Origin: Lactobacillales bacterium
GTDB taxonomy: Bacteria; Bacillota; Bacilli; Lactobacillales; Vagococcaceae
Reading direction: 5' to 3'
NCBI GenBank assembly: GCA_015655485.1
Contig: JAATEZ010000335.1
Span: 1 to 10,773, forward strand
Length of the DNA: 10,773 bases
The position numbers and the translations under genes were made by a program. Below, piece by piece: positions 1 to 6,870 of the stretch. Every line of letters starts with the position of its first letter. Positions within the stretch are counted from its first letter, which is position 1. The notes under the pieces were generated by a model. The model did no database searches. It had not been told where the DNA came from and worked only from the letters and a program-made list of their open reading frames with translations.

Positions 1-530
1 AAAATAGTTGTTCCTGTGGAAATTCGCATGTTTCGCTGCCGAAAAATACGAAGGTGAATGAATTAGCTTTGCAATATTTGGCAATAAATAATGCAGCTGT
101 CAAAGATCTTCCTGCGGACTTAGTTGTAGCCACTCATGTCTGCCGCGGCAACTATCATTCTACCTGGGCTTCCAGCGGCGGCTATGAACCCATAGCAGAT
201 GTTTTATTTGCTAAAGAAAATATTCAAGCGTATTATTTAGAATTTGATACAGACCGTTCCGGAGATTTTCAGCCTTTGCGTGAAGTCACACCGGGAAAAT
301 TTGTTGTGCTTGGTTTGGTTTCATCAAAAATCGGTACGCTGGAAAATAAAGAGGAAGTGATCAAACGTATCGAAGAAGCCTCTGAATATGTTGATTTGGA
401 TCATTTATGCTTGAGTACTCAGTGTGGTTTTGCCTCGACCGAAGAAGGCAATATTTTAACAGAAGAAGAGCAGTGGGCCAAGATTGCTTTTGTCAAAGAC
501 GTGGCCAAAGCAGTGTGGCAGGAAGCTTAA
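1..530 (+). CDS. MetE-like (YxjG/YxjH type) methionine synthase, C-terminal part, 5' end outside window
   Basis: This is the C-terminal part of a cobalamin-independent methionine synthase-like protein of the UROD/MetE-like superfamily, the short single-domain type of about 370 residues found in Firmicutes. The family moves a methyl group to homocysteine to give methionine in the cytoplasm. Counting from a GTG codon at 54, all four expected zinc ligands are visible: His28 and Cys30 in THVCRGNYHSTW, Glu63 in YLEFD, and Cys124 in STQCGF. The ending EEGNILTEEEQWAK is also typical. The GTG at 54 is internal to the family fold, so it is not a believable start and the gene begins upstream of base 1. 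Its own frame is open back to base 1, but the residues before codon 60 look wrong for the family, while the next frame reads family-like residues (FAAEKYEGE, bases 32-58). A pair of compensating indels or end-of-contig sequence errors is likely. A patB-like gene follows 44 bases downstream, so the two probably share a transcript. Family call is firm; the methyl donor is not known from sequence. Confidence 0.88.
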   Translation, partial: NSCSCGNSHVSLPKNTKVNELALQYLAINNAAVKDLPADLVVATHVCRGNYHSTWASSGGYEPIADVLFAKENIQAYYLEFDTDRSGDFQPLREVTPGKFVVLGLVSSKIGTLENKEEVIKRIEEASEYVDLDHLCLSTQCGFASTEEGNILTEEEQWAKIAFVKDVAKAVWQEA

Positions 531-574
531 GGTAGGCAAAACAGAATTTTTGTGAAAAGAAAGTAGGAAGAGAT

Positions 575-1750
575 GTGGATGAAATAGAAGCATTTTGTCA
601 TCGTTATGGAGTGGCAAGAAAAAATACCAGTTCACTAAAATGGGATGCGCTGCAAGAGAGATTTGGCGATGTCTCTCTTTTACCAATGTGGGTCGCTGAC
701 ATGGAATTCAAGATCCCCGAAAGTGCCGAGCAAGACTTGATCGAACGGATCAAACATGGTGTTTTTGGCTATACGATCGTGCCCGATTCTTACTATGATA
801 TTTTTTTTAAATGGATGTTGGAACGACACCATGCGGTCGTAAAAAAAGAATGGCTGCGATTTGCTACGGGAGTGGTCAATTCTTTTTATTGGTTAGTCAA
901 TGCTTTGACTGAACCGGGGGATTCGGTGATCATACTAACGCCGGTCTATTACCCCTTTCAAAATGCAGTGACAGACAATAAGCGAAATTTGATCACTAGT
1001 GAACTGATGAATAAGGAGGGCAGATACGAAATTGATTTTGCTGATTTTGAAAAGAAAATCATTGAAAATCAAGTAAAGCTGTTCATTCATTGTTCTCCGC
1101 ATAATCCAGTCGGCAGAGTATGGAAGAAATCTGAATTAGAGCAGCTGCTTGCCATTTGTGCCAAACATGATGTTTTCATTATTTCGGATGAGATCCATCA
1201 AGATATTATCAGAGAAGACGTTGAATTTGTCAGTGCACTGGCTTTTGAAAAATATTTTGAGCGCCTATTCGTGCTGAACTCTGCTTCAAAAACTTTTAAT
1301 TTGGCTTGCCTGCTTCATTCTCATGTGATCATTCCCGATGAAAATAATCGCAAGGTTTATGATCAATATGCCAAGACCATCCATCAGGCAGAAATCAGTG
1401 TTTTAGGAATGGTGGCTGCTGAGAGCTGCTACCGTGACGGAGCCGACTGGCTGAAGGGTTTGCTGAATGTGGTTGAATACAATTATCAGCTGCTGAAAAA
1501 TATTTTAGCAAAAAGGGCTCCCAAAATTTTTATTAGTGAAAAAGAAGGAACTTATCTGGCTTGGCTCGATCTGAGCAGTTACGTAAAATCAGCACAGGTC
1601 CGTGATTTTGTCCAGAAGAAATGCGGATTGGCCGTAGATTATGGAGAATGGTTCGGCCCGCATACACAAAGTTTTATCCGTATCAATCTGGCGACGACTC
1701 CTCAAAATATTCAGTATGCAGCGGAACAAATCGCGGCAAATATTGTCTGA
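575..1750 (+). CDS. MalY/PatB-family cystathionine beta-lyase (PLP C-S lyase)
   Basis: This is a PLP-dependent fold-type I aminotransferase-like C-S lyase of 391 residues, the normal length for the MalY/PatB/cystalysin group. It would cleave cystathionine to homocysteine, pyruvate and ammonia, and may also act on cysteine. The PLP lysine is Lys239 in NSASKTFNLA. Asp205 (in ISDEIH) should hold the pyridine nitrogen, Asn177 (in PHNPVG) and Tyr125 (in TPVYYPF) line the cofactor pocket, and Arg369 (in FIRINLATT) should bind the substrate carboxylate. The N-terminal WVADMEF motif is also typical. The GTG start at 575 is preceded by AGGAAG at 565-570, four bases away. An overlapping ATG at 573 is out of frame and stops at once. 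It lies 44 bases after the MetE-like gene, and the joint product would be homocysteine made and then methylated. After the lysine the protein reads NLACLLHSH where a glycine usually follows NLA/NIA, a small departure that could affect substrate choice. No signal peptide, so cytoplasmic. Exact substrate is inferred. Confidence 0.9.
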   Translation: MDEIEAFCHRYGVARKNTSSLKWDALQERFGDVSLLPMWVADMEFKIPESAEQDLIERIKHGVFGYTIVPDSYYDIFFKWMLERHHAVVKKEWLRFATGVVNSFYWLVNALTEPGDSVIILTPVYYPFQNAVTDNKRNLITSELMNKEGRYEIDFADFEKKIIENQVKLFIHCSPHNPVGRVWKKSELEQLLAICAKHDVFIISDEIHQDIIREDVEFVSALAFEKYFERLFVLNSASKTFNLACLLHSHVIIPDENNRKVYDQYAKTIHQAEISVLGMVAAESCYRDGADWLKGLLNVVEYNYQLLKNILAKRAPKIFISEKEGTYLAWLDLSSYVKSAQVRDFVQKKCGLAVDYGEWFGPHTQSFIRINLATTPQNIQYAAEQIAANIV

Positions 1751-1801
1751 TATAGTTTTATCTCTCCAAACTGCCGGTCCGTTTTAATTTTAATTTTTTA
1801 G

Positions 1802-1848
1802 AGGCCGGCTCATTAATGAATGGGCCGGCCTTAACTACGAATAAACGG
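1802..1848. repeat. Hairpin repeat, copy 1 (partial), tail shared with 8064-8116
   Basis: A 13-pair stem with loop AATG occupies 1802-1831. One pair is a G-T wobble. The next 17 bases, TAACTACGAATAAACGG at 1832-1848, are identical to those after the palindrome at 8064-8099. The stem sequences of the two copies differ, but most differences preserve pairing (see findings). The stem begins 51 bases after the patB-like stop, so it might slow or end transcription. However, neither strand has a good T-run directly after the stem, so it is called a repeat and not a terminator. After 1848 the similarity to the second copy stops, so this copy looks truncated or decayed. Confidence 0.7.
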
Positions 1849-2007
1849 TGAGTACACCTATGCGGAACAAAAGATATTCTGATATTGAATAGGGAAAATT
1901 TTTTTATTCTGAAACTTTCTACGGGATGCTTGGTCAATAATAAAATTATTTTAATGCTGTGATTTAAAACAAAGCGCGAAGGAAACAATAAGGATTCCTG
2001 TTATGAC
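1849..2007. other. AT-rich intergenic stretch, nothing recognised
   Basis: Between the hairpin repeat and the weak ORF at 2008 I see no convincing gene, promoter or terminator. GC is below 35% in the two 60-base blocks counted (16/60 and 19/60). An open frame on the minus strand across 1758-1988 has no ribosome binding site or family-like sequence, and it runs through the hairpin repeat, so it is not called. An AAGGA at 1990-1994 sits 8 bases before an ATG at 2003, which opens only a 12-codon frame. Confidence 0.5.
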
Positions 2008-2229
2008 TTGGAACAATCATTGCATTTTTCTCTGTTTCTAATTTTATTTAAAAAAATTAAATATATTCATCGCGGATTGAAAAATTTATTTTTAATGAGT
2101 GGATGTATTCTTGCTACTTTTGTTATCAGTTTGATTTTATCCTTTTTAAGCGGAAGCAAAATCAGCCAGACTAAGTCTGAAGAATCAAACATAGATAATG
2201 AAGCAGAACCAGCTGTTGAAATTATTTAG
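2008..2229 (+). CDS. Possible small membrane protein, weakly supported
   Basis: This is a 73-codon open frame from TTG. I recognise no family. Residues about 27-48 (within LFLMSGCILATFVISLILSF) form one strong hydrophobic segment. It is preceded by a basic stretch (KKIKYIHRGLK) and followed by a polar acidic tail, so the product would be a single-pass membrane peptide with its basic part inside. The start is poor: AAGGA at 1990-1994 is 13 bases from the TTG and better placed for an out-of-frame ATG at 2003, whose frame is only 12 codons. An in-frame ATG at 2095 would leave a 44-residue product but has no ribosome binding site. The stop codon TAG at 2227-2229 lies exactly at the left edge of the structured element that follows. 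It could be a small gene, a decayed gene fragment, or chance. Confidence 0.25.
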   Translation: MEQSLHFSLFLILFKKIKYIHRGLKNLFLMSGCILATFVISLILSFLSGSKISQTKSEESNIDNEAEPAVEII

Positions 2230-2548
2230 TGTCTGCTTGCTAATGGTTTCATACCATTCTATCAGCATTTTGGGTCCGTTTTTGATGATAAAACTGTAGA
2301 GTAATGGACGCCAAAACAGGAAAAACGCTGCAGTTGCCCTGAGCAGGCGTGAAGACTTGACCTGTCCGCAACCTAAGCTTCGGCCGCGAACGAATTAGGC
2401 AACGTATTATTTCTATTGTCTTACGTTGCCTTTGAGGCTCGCGTCTCAGCAGACTACAGGCTCCTGAGTTGGCCTGGCTGCCCTCAAATGACAAGGTTAT
2501 GCATGCTGGCGTGGGCAGCTGCTGAAACTTATTAATCAGCAGACACTA
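2227..2548 (+). ncRNA. Candidate structured RNA (or MITE-like element), about 320 nt
   Basis: A GC-rich island (154 of 320 bases by hand count, about 48%, in flanks near 30%) is closed by a perfect 11-pair terminal stem, 2227-2237 with 2538-2548. The stem continues with TAAT/ATTA and GGTTTC/GAAACT (2241-2250 with 2524-2534, one bulge). Internal helices visible on paper include 2268-2277/2306-2316 with hairpin 2278-2282/2290-2294; 2316-2320/2361-2365; 2325-2331/2343-2350; 2372-2376/2395-2399; 2379-2382/2387-2390; 2398-2406/2422-2430 (nine perfect pairs); 2431-2437/2482-2488; and 2477-2483/2513-2519. GTTGC in the loop at 2333-2337 can pair with GCAAC at 2368-2372 to form a pseudoknot. Some helices compete, so alternative folds exist. 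Plus strand is preferred because G-U pairs in the closing stem hold only there and a terminator follows at 2623. No clear promoter is seen. I do not recognise the family: it lacks tmRNA, RNase P RNA, 6S and group I/II intron hallmarks. ATTT on both sides of AGTG...CACT could be a target duplication, so a MITE is the main alternative. Confidence 0.5.
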
Positions 2549-2622
2549 TTTAAAGATAGTATTGAATTGGCAAGATCATTTTTAAAAAATATTTTCTTCG
2601 TTGCATTGCCGATTGATAAACA

Positions 2623-2678
2623 AAGAAAAAGTACCGTTTAGATATATATCCTTTATACTCTAAACAGTACTTTTTCTT
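2623..2678. terminator. Bidirectional Rho-independent terminator
   Basis: Two 20-base arms (2623-2642 and 2659-2678) are complementary with one mismatch (C2635 against A2666) around a 16-base AT loop. Each arm ends in a run of A or T, so transcripts from either strand would end in a stem followed by TTTTTCTT. It lies 97 bases beyond the stop of the minus-strand rhamnosidase gene and downstream of the plus-strand structured element. It would therefore serve both converging units. Confidence 0.85.
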
Positions 2679-2774
2679 ATACTTAATGCTATTGGCTTTG
2701 CTTATTCGGGGGACAGAAAGCTATTTCTTTCTCTTTTATTCAATCATCTTGTTGAAATTCTTAGATTTTTATCT

Positions 2775-5582
2775 TTATCGACTGGTACTTTCCAGTGACA
2801 CTTTTTCATCTAAAGCATACACAAATTCATATTCGCCCGAACCAACTTCCACATAGGAGCAGTCGCCGGTGTTTATTAGTTTCTCATCAGTAGAGCTATG
2901 TTCTAACCCTTCTTTCATATTTGGAAAATAAATTTTTGATTTTGTGTTGGCCGGAACGGCTACTTTCATAGACATCTTTCCATTGGAAATTTTCCAGCTG
3001 TTCTTGATTTTTCCATAAACGGTATCTATTTCTAATGAAGCATTGGAGATTCTCTTATCCAGGACAGGCCGGATCGCTGATTCTTTATAACCCGGCTGGC
3101 AGCGCTGGATCCCGCCGATATTTTCGTACATCCAAATGCCTACACAGCCGAAAGCGTAATGATTATAAGATACAGAGGTTGGAGAGCCGTCCGGTAATAT
3201 CGCCTGCCAGGCTTCCCACATAGTTGTCGCTCCCATTTTCACTTCATATAGCCAGGAAGGACATTCATCTTGAAATAAAAGATCATAGGCCGTATCGATT
3301 TTTCCGGACTCTTTTAAAACATCCAGCAGAAATGGAACAGATAAAAAGCCGGTATCTAATCTGTTGTGATTGTTTTTTATTAGTTCCAGTAATCGATTGA
3401 TTGCTTTTTGCCTGAATTCTTCCGGTATAAGATTAAACTTAAGCGCCAGGACATAGATTCCCTGCAAACGGGTATCAATAAGGCCGTTACTTTGGATATA
3501 TTCATTTTGAAAGGCAGCTCTGACTTTTTTATTTAATGCCTCATAATAGCTCGCATCTTCTTTATTTCCTAAAATTTCGGCAGTTTTTATCATTAAGTCC
3601 GTAGAATAGACATAGAATATGGTTGGAACGATATCCATAGTTAAAAAGGCACTTTTAGCCATATCCACATCTGAACCGTCTTCACTATAACTTGCACTGG
3701 GTGTCAGCCAGTCGCCAAAATGAAAATTCGTATTCCACAGATACTTTTGCCATTCTCTTCTTTCAGCAGTCATTTCTCCTTTCAGCTTATCTGAAAGCTC
3801 ATTTTCAGCTGTGTATCTGATATATTCGACCCATTTTTTCATCATAGGATAATTATCAGACAAAACGGTGGTATCTCCATAGGTTTGATACATTGTCCAT
3901 GGAAGGATCACAGCGACATCGCCCCAACCAGCGGAACAATGGGTATTATTCGGCATTACTTCGTTAGGATGATAGGCCGGCGGGTAAGGAACTATATTAG
4001 GAATTTGGCCGTCGCTTAATTGCTCTGCCGCTACATTGTTCAACCAGCGCCTAAAGAAAGCATTCATGTCCATGTTCACACAGGCGGTTGAAGCAAAAAT
4101 CTGAACATCTCCGGTCCAGCCGGCTTTTTCTCTTTGAGGGCAGTCTGTTGGGATAGAAACCATATTCCCTTTTTGGCTCCAGACAATGTTTCTTTGCAAT
4201 TGATTCAATCGTTCATCTGAGCAAGTGAATTTAACGGTCTGATCCATATCTGAATGAAGGATTAAAATTTCGAAATTATCCAGCGTCGGTTCTCCCGGAA
4301 ATCCGATGACTCTTATATATCTGAACCCATGATAAGTAAATTCCGGATCAAATATTTCCTCACCTTTACCGCTTAAAATAAAAGTATCTTCCTGATTCAC
4401 ATATTTTCCGATGATATTATTATAAAAATTCCCGTCTTTATCCACCACTTCGGTATGATCCAAAATTATTTCAGTACCTCTGTGACCCGTAACCTTCAGC
4501 CTGGTTCTTCCCGCAACCACTTGTCCCACATCTACGATCACTTCACCCTTTTTCGAGGTCCATATTTTCTGAGGTTTGAGCACTTCGCAGATCCTTACAG
4601 GCGCCCCCATTTGACCTTTTAAATTGCTCAAAGCATATTTTTTGACCTCGACACCCGCCCAGTTGGTATCGTCAAAACCATATTCATCGAAGCCGTCAAA
4701 AGATAATGTGGCATCCATTTTTTCTCCTACAAATAAATCAGCGTATTTTATTGGACCCGATTGAGATTTCCAGCTTTTGTCCGAACAAATGATTTTTTTG
4801 GAATTATCTGTAAAAGTGATCTCCATTTGCAATAATCCCGCTAATTTATCGCCGTATTGACAACTTTGACCATTGATCCCGACTTTGCCTCGAAACCAGC
4901 CGTCACCTATGACCATCGCAAGGGCATTGCCGCTCTCTTCAAACAAATAATCTGTCACATCATAGGATTGATATTCTAAGTAATCATTATAGGCACTGTG
5001 ACCGGGAGCAAGTTGCCTATCGCCAACTCTATTTCCATTTAAACGCAGATAATAAATTCCGTGAGCGGTCGCATAAATTCTGGCTCTTTTTATTTTTTTA
5101 TTGATCAAAAAATCTTTTCTGATGAATTGTGCCGGTTCCATTTTTATTTTGTTTTCATCAACTCTGGTCTCAGTTTTCCCTAAGTCAAATACCAGCTGCG
5201 GCGGTTCGTGAAAAGCCGGATCCTGAATCGGCTCGATCCATTCGGCTGTCCAGTCTTCTGCTGAGAGTAATCCTGTTTCAAAAAAAGCTGCTTTAGCAGT
5301 TGAATTTCCTGTTTCATCCCAGATTTTCACTTCAAATTGATAGATTGATGTTGATTCTAAAGGCAGACCTGAATAAATGATGTCCCTGTTTTTTTCCGAA
5401 TCAATTTTTTCTGTATCCCAGACTATTCTGTCATTTTCCGTTACTTTGATTTTATAGGCTTTTTGTTTTACATTTCGATTTTCTTTATCTTCAAATTTCC
5501 ATTCGATAACGGGATCCACACGTCCGATCCCAATCGGATCATTTAAATAATCACATTTTAAATCATATATTTTTAACGTCAT
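2775..5582 (-). CDS. GH78 alpha-L-rhamnosidase
   Basis: This 935-residue protein is a glycoside hydrolase family 78 alpha-L-rhamnosidase, an inverting enzyme that frees L-rhamnose from rhamnosides such as plant flavonoid glycosides. The usual order of parts is visible: an N-terminal fibronectin-like region to about residue 110; beta-sandwich domains at about 115-330 (including the YYLRLNGNRVGD carbohydrate-binding motif) and 330-450; the (alpha/alpha)6 barrel at about 450-820; and a C-terminal beta domain. The general acid region reads DCPQREKAGWTGD with Glu485, Asp480 and Asp492. The general base should be Glu790 in GATTMWEAW, and YNHYAFG with His808 follows. There is no signal peptide, so it acts inside the cell on imported rhamnosides. 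The start is ATG at 5582, eight bases after AAAGG; a GTG three codons upstream lacks this spacing. The start overlaps the end of the transporter gene by 20 bases, which implies translational coupling. The family call is firm; the natural rhamnoside is unknown. Confidence 0.95.
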   Translation of the reverse strand: MTLKIYDLKCDYLNDPIGIGRVDPVIEWKFEDKENRNVKQKAYKIKVTENDRIVWDTEKIDSEKNRDIIYSGLPLESTSIYQFEVKIWDETGNSTAKAAFFETGLLSAEDWTAEWIEPIQDPAFHEPPQLVFDLGKTETRVDENKIKMEPAQFIRKDFLINKKIKRARIYATAHGIYYLRLNGNRVGDRQLAPGHSAYNDYLEYQSYDVTDYLFEESGNALAMVIGDGWFRGKVGINGQSCQYGDKLAGLLQMEITFTDNSKKIICSDKSWKSQSGPIKYADLFVGEKMDATLSFDGFDEYGFDDTNWAGVEVKKYALSNLKGQMGAPVRICEVLKPQKIWTSKKGEVIVDVGQVVAGRTRLKVTGHRGTEIILDHTEVVDKDGNFYNNIIGKYVNQEDTFILSGKGEEIFDPEFTYHGFRYIRVIGFPGEPTLDNFEILILHSDMDQTVKFTCSDERLNQLQRNIVWSQKGNMVSIPTDCPQREKAGWTGDVQIFASTACVNMDMNAFFRRWLNNVAAEQLSDGQIPNIVPYPPAYHPNEVMPNNTHCSAGWGDVAVILPWTMYQTYGDTTVLSDNYPMMKKWVEYIRYTAENELSDKLKGEMTAERREWQKYLWNTNFHFGDWLTPSASYSEDGSDVDMAKSAFLTMDIVPTIFYVYSTDLMIKTAEILGNKEDASYYEALNKKVRAAFQNEYIQSNGLIDTRLQGIYVLALKFNLIPEEFRQKAINRLLELIKNNHNRLDTGFLSVPFLLDVLKESGKIDTAYDLLFQDECPSWLYEVKMGATTMWEAWQAILPDGSPTSVSYNHYAFGCVGIWMYENIGGIQRCQPGYKESAIRPVLDKRISNASLEIDTVYGKIKNSWKISNGKMSMKVAVPANTKSKIYFPNMKEGLEHSSTDEKLINTGDCSYVEVGSGEYEFVYALDEKVSLESTSR

Positions 5583-6759
5583 TTGTATCACCTTTCACTA
5601 TAACTTTTTGATTTGCCTGAATTTGTATTAACGAAAAAATACCCATTAGACTAAATATTAAACCAACTATTAAGAACAAGGATGCCTGAGTTTCTAGATG
5701 AAGCACATATTGAATAAATTTTAAAATGTAAGGAGAGATAAAAACGCCTACATTTGAACCGACGATCATTAGAGAGGTTGCAAAAGTTTCAGATCCTTTA
5801 GGAACGATGGTTGGAATTTTGGTAAAAATAGCCGGAACCAGCAGCACGGATGCAAAGCCGCAAATTATGACTAATACAGCTGTTAGCACTACATTTTTTG
5901 AAAAAAATATTCCCACAAAAGATAAGCTCATCAGAAATAAAGAAGTTGTTATAGAAAACTCTTTAATTTTTTTGTAGATAAAACCAAAGAAGAATGCAGA
6001 AATAGTAGACGTGGCTGAGAAGAGCGTTAAAATAGTCGCTCCGTTTTCAACGTTGCCATAGCCTTTTTCAATTAAAACTGTGGACAATTTTAAAGTTAAC
6101 ACCATGAACAAACTCATGATCACAAATAACAATAATCCGTATTTTATCATTGCACTATTAATTTTCACTTTTGCCTTTTCCATTTTTTCCTCTTGATTGA
6201 CAGTATCTTTTTTAGGATTAGGAACAAACAGTAAAAAAAGTATTAAACAGGGAATTCCTGCAAAGTAGACTAAAAACATATTGTGCCAACCGGATATCAT
6301 CAATTTTCCCGCAATAAAAGTTAAGGATGCCGATCCTAATCCTTGAACAGCACTTTGATAGCCGATTAGTTTTGCCCGCAGATCCCCTTCGAAAAAATCC
6401 GATATCAGACTGACAGCTAATGAATTATATAGACCTAAGCCGATCCCCATGGTAAATCTGGAAATTAAGATAAGCGAAAAACTGTTAGAAAAGTAGGGAA
6501 CTATCCCTGATACAACAGCTAGAACTAAACCTAAGACCACTGTTTCTTTTGAACCAATTTTTTTCGAGATAAAGCTGCTCAGCAAAACAAAAATCAGTAC
6601 GGCAAAGGAAGGAATGGTTGAAAGCAGCTCGATAGATGATAGATCCTGATTAGGAAACGCGGCTTGGATCAAAGGTATCCCGGCAGATATAGCACCATAT
6701 GAGGTGAGAAGAAAGGAAATGGATAAAAGAGAAAAAATAAATATTTGCTTCTTTTTCAC
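5563..6759 (-). CDS. Major facilitator superfamily transporter, probable rhamnoside importer
   Basis: A 398-residue MFS permease with about twelve hydrophobic segments in two halves, split by a charged cytoplasmic loop at about residues 182-205 (PNPKKDTVNQEEKMEKAK). The segment-2/3 loop (FISKKIGSKETVVLG) is a degenerate MFS motif A. RFTMGIGLGLYNSLAVSLISDFF, about residues 101-123, and the following RAKLIGYQS are typical of the first half of MFS porters. Start is GTG at 6759, seven bases after a full AAGGAGG at 6767-6773. It is the first gene of the minus-strand operon and its end overlaps the rhamnosidase start. Because the enzyme is cytoplasmic, the likely role of this protein is proton-linked uptake of small rhamnosides. 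That substrate is inferred only from context; a rhamnose or other sugar exporter cannot be excluded by sequence. Confidence 0.88.
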   Translation of the reverse strand: MKKKQIFIFSLLSISFLLTSYGAISAGIPLIQAAFPNQDLSSIELLSTIPSFAVLIFVLLSSFISKKIGSKETVVLGLVLAVVSGIVPYFSNSFSLILISRFTMGIGLGLYNSLAVSLISDFFEGDLRAKLIGYQSAVQGLGSASLTFIAGKLMISGWHNMFLVYFAGIPCLILFLLFVPNPKKDTVNQEEKMEKAKVKINSAMIKYGLLLFVIMSLFMVLTLKLSTVLIEKGYGNVENGATILTLFSATSTISAFFFGFIYKKIKEFSITTSLFLMSLSFVGIFFSKNVVLTAVLVIICGFASVLLVPAIFTKIPTIVPKGSETFATSLMIVGSNVGVFISPYILKFIQYVLHLETQASLFLIVGLIFSLMGIFSLIQIQANQKVIVKGDTNDVKNI

Positions 6760-6783
6760 GTTAATGCCTCCTTGTTTTTTTAA

Positions 6784-6795
6784 TGATTATAATCA
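6784..6795. promoter_or_regulatory. Palindromic site 1, possible operator
   Basis: TGATTATAATCA is a perfect 12-base palindrome lying over the -10 box of the transporter promoter. A copy with one change, TGATTATAATGA, lies at 6836-6847 over the -10 box of the regulator promoter. The two starts are 52 bases apart, close to five helical turns, so a regulator could contact both on one face. Part of the likeness comes from both containing TATAAT, so this may be only two good -10 boxes. Confidence 0.35.
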
Positions 6796-6815
6796 CTTGT
6801 TTTTATTAAAACCAA
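6786..6815 (-). promoter_or_regulatory. Promoter of the transporter-rhamnosidase operon
   Basis: On the minus strand TTGGTT (6815-6810) and a perfect TATAAT (6791-6786) are 18 bases apart. This would start RNA near 6779, about 20 bases before the GTG start and just ahead of its AAGGAGG. The weak -35 box fits a promoter that needs an activator such as the divergent AraC-family protein. The -10 lies inside a perfect 12-base palindrome. Confidence 0.6.
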
Positions 6816-6816
6816 A

Positions 6817-6845
6817 TTTACTTTTACTGGAAATTTGATTATAAT
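6817..6845 (+). promoter_or_regulatory. Promoter of the AraC-family regulator gene
   Basis: TTTACT (6817-6822) and TATAAT (6840-6845) are 17 bases apart, placing the RNA start near 6852 and leaving a leader of about 120 bases before the TTG start. The -10 lies in the second copy of the 12-base AT-rich site. A second, weaker pair, TTGCGT at 6874 with TATATT at 6899 (19-base gap), is also possible. Confidence 0.5.
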
Positions 6846-6870
6846 GACGTCTAAGAGCAGTATAGGTTAT

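Noticed and set aside
1802..1831. Rho-independent terminator of the patB-like gene
   Set aside because: The stem is strong but followed by TAACTACG, not by a T-run, and the shared tail shows it is part of a repeat. A terminator role is possible but not supported.
2249..2494. Minus-strand 81-codon open frame within the structured element
   Set aside because: It has no ribosome binding site or family-like sequence, and its length is explained by the GC-rich helices having few stop codons.
2227..2548. Retron msr-msd, because of the terminal a1/a2-like inverted repeat
   Set aside because: No reverse transcriptase frame is present on either side; the next gene is a convergent rhamnosidase. The internal layout also lacks one dominant long msd hairpin.
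2227..2548. tmRNA, RNase P RNA, 6S RNA or group I/II intron
   Set aside because: No tRNA-like TPsiC end with CCA, no GAGGAAAGTCC core, no domain V, and no matching pair of group I P7 strands were found, although CCGCAACC and AGACTA drew attention.
3035..3223. Plus-strand open frame inside the rhamnosidase gene
   Set aside because: It is a shadow of a clear GH78 coding region on the other strand.
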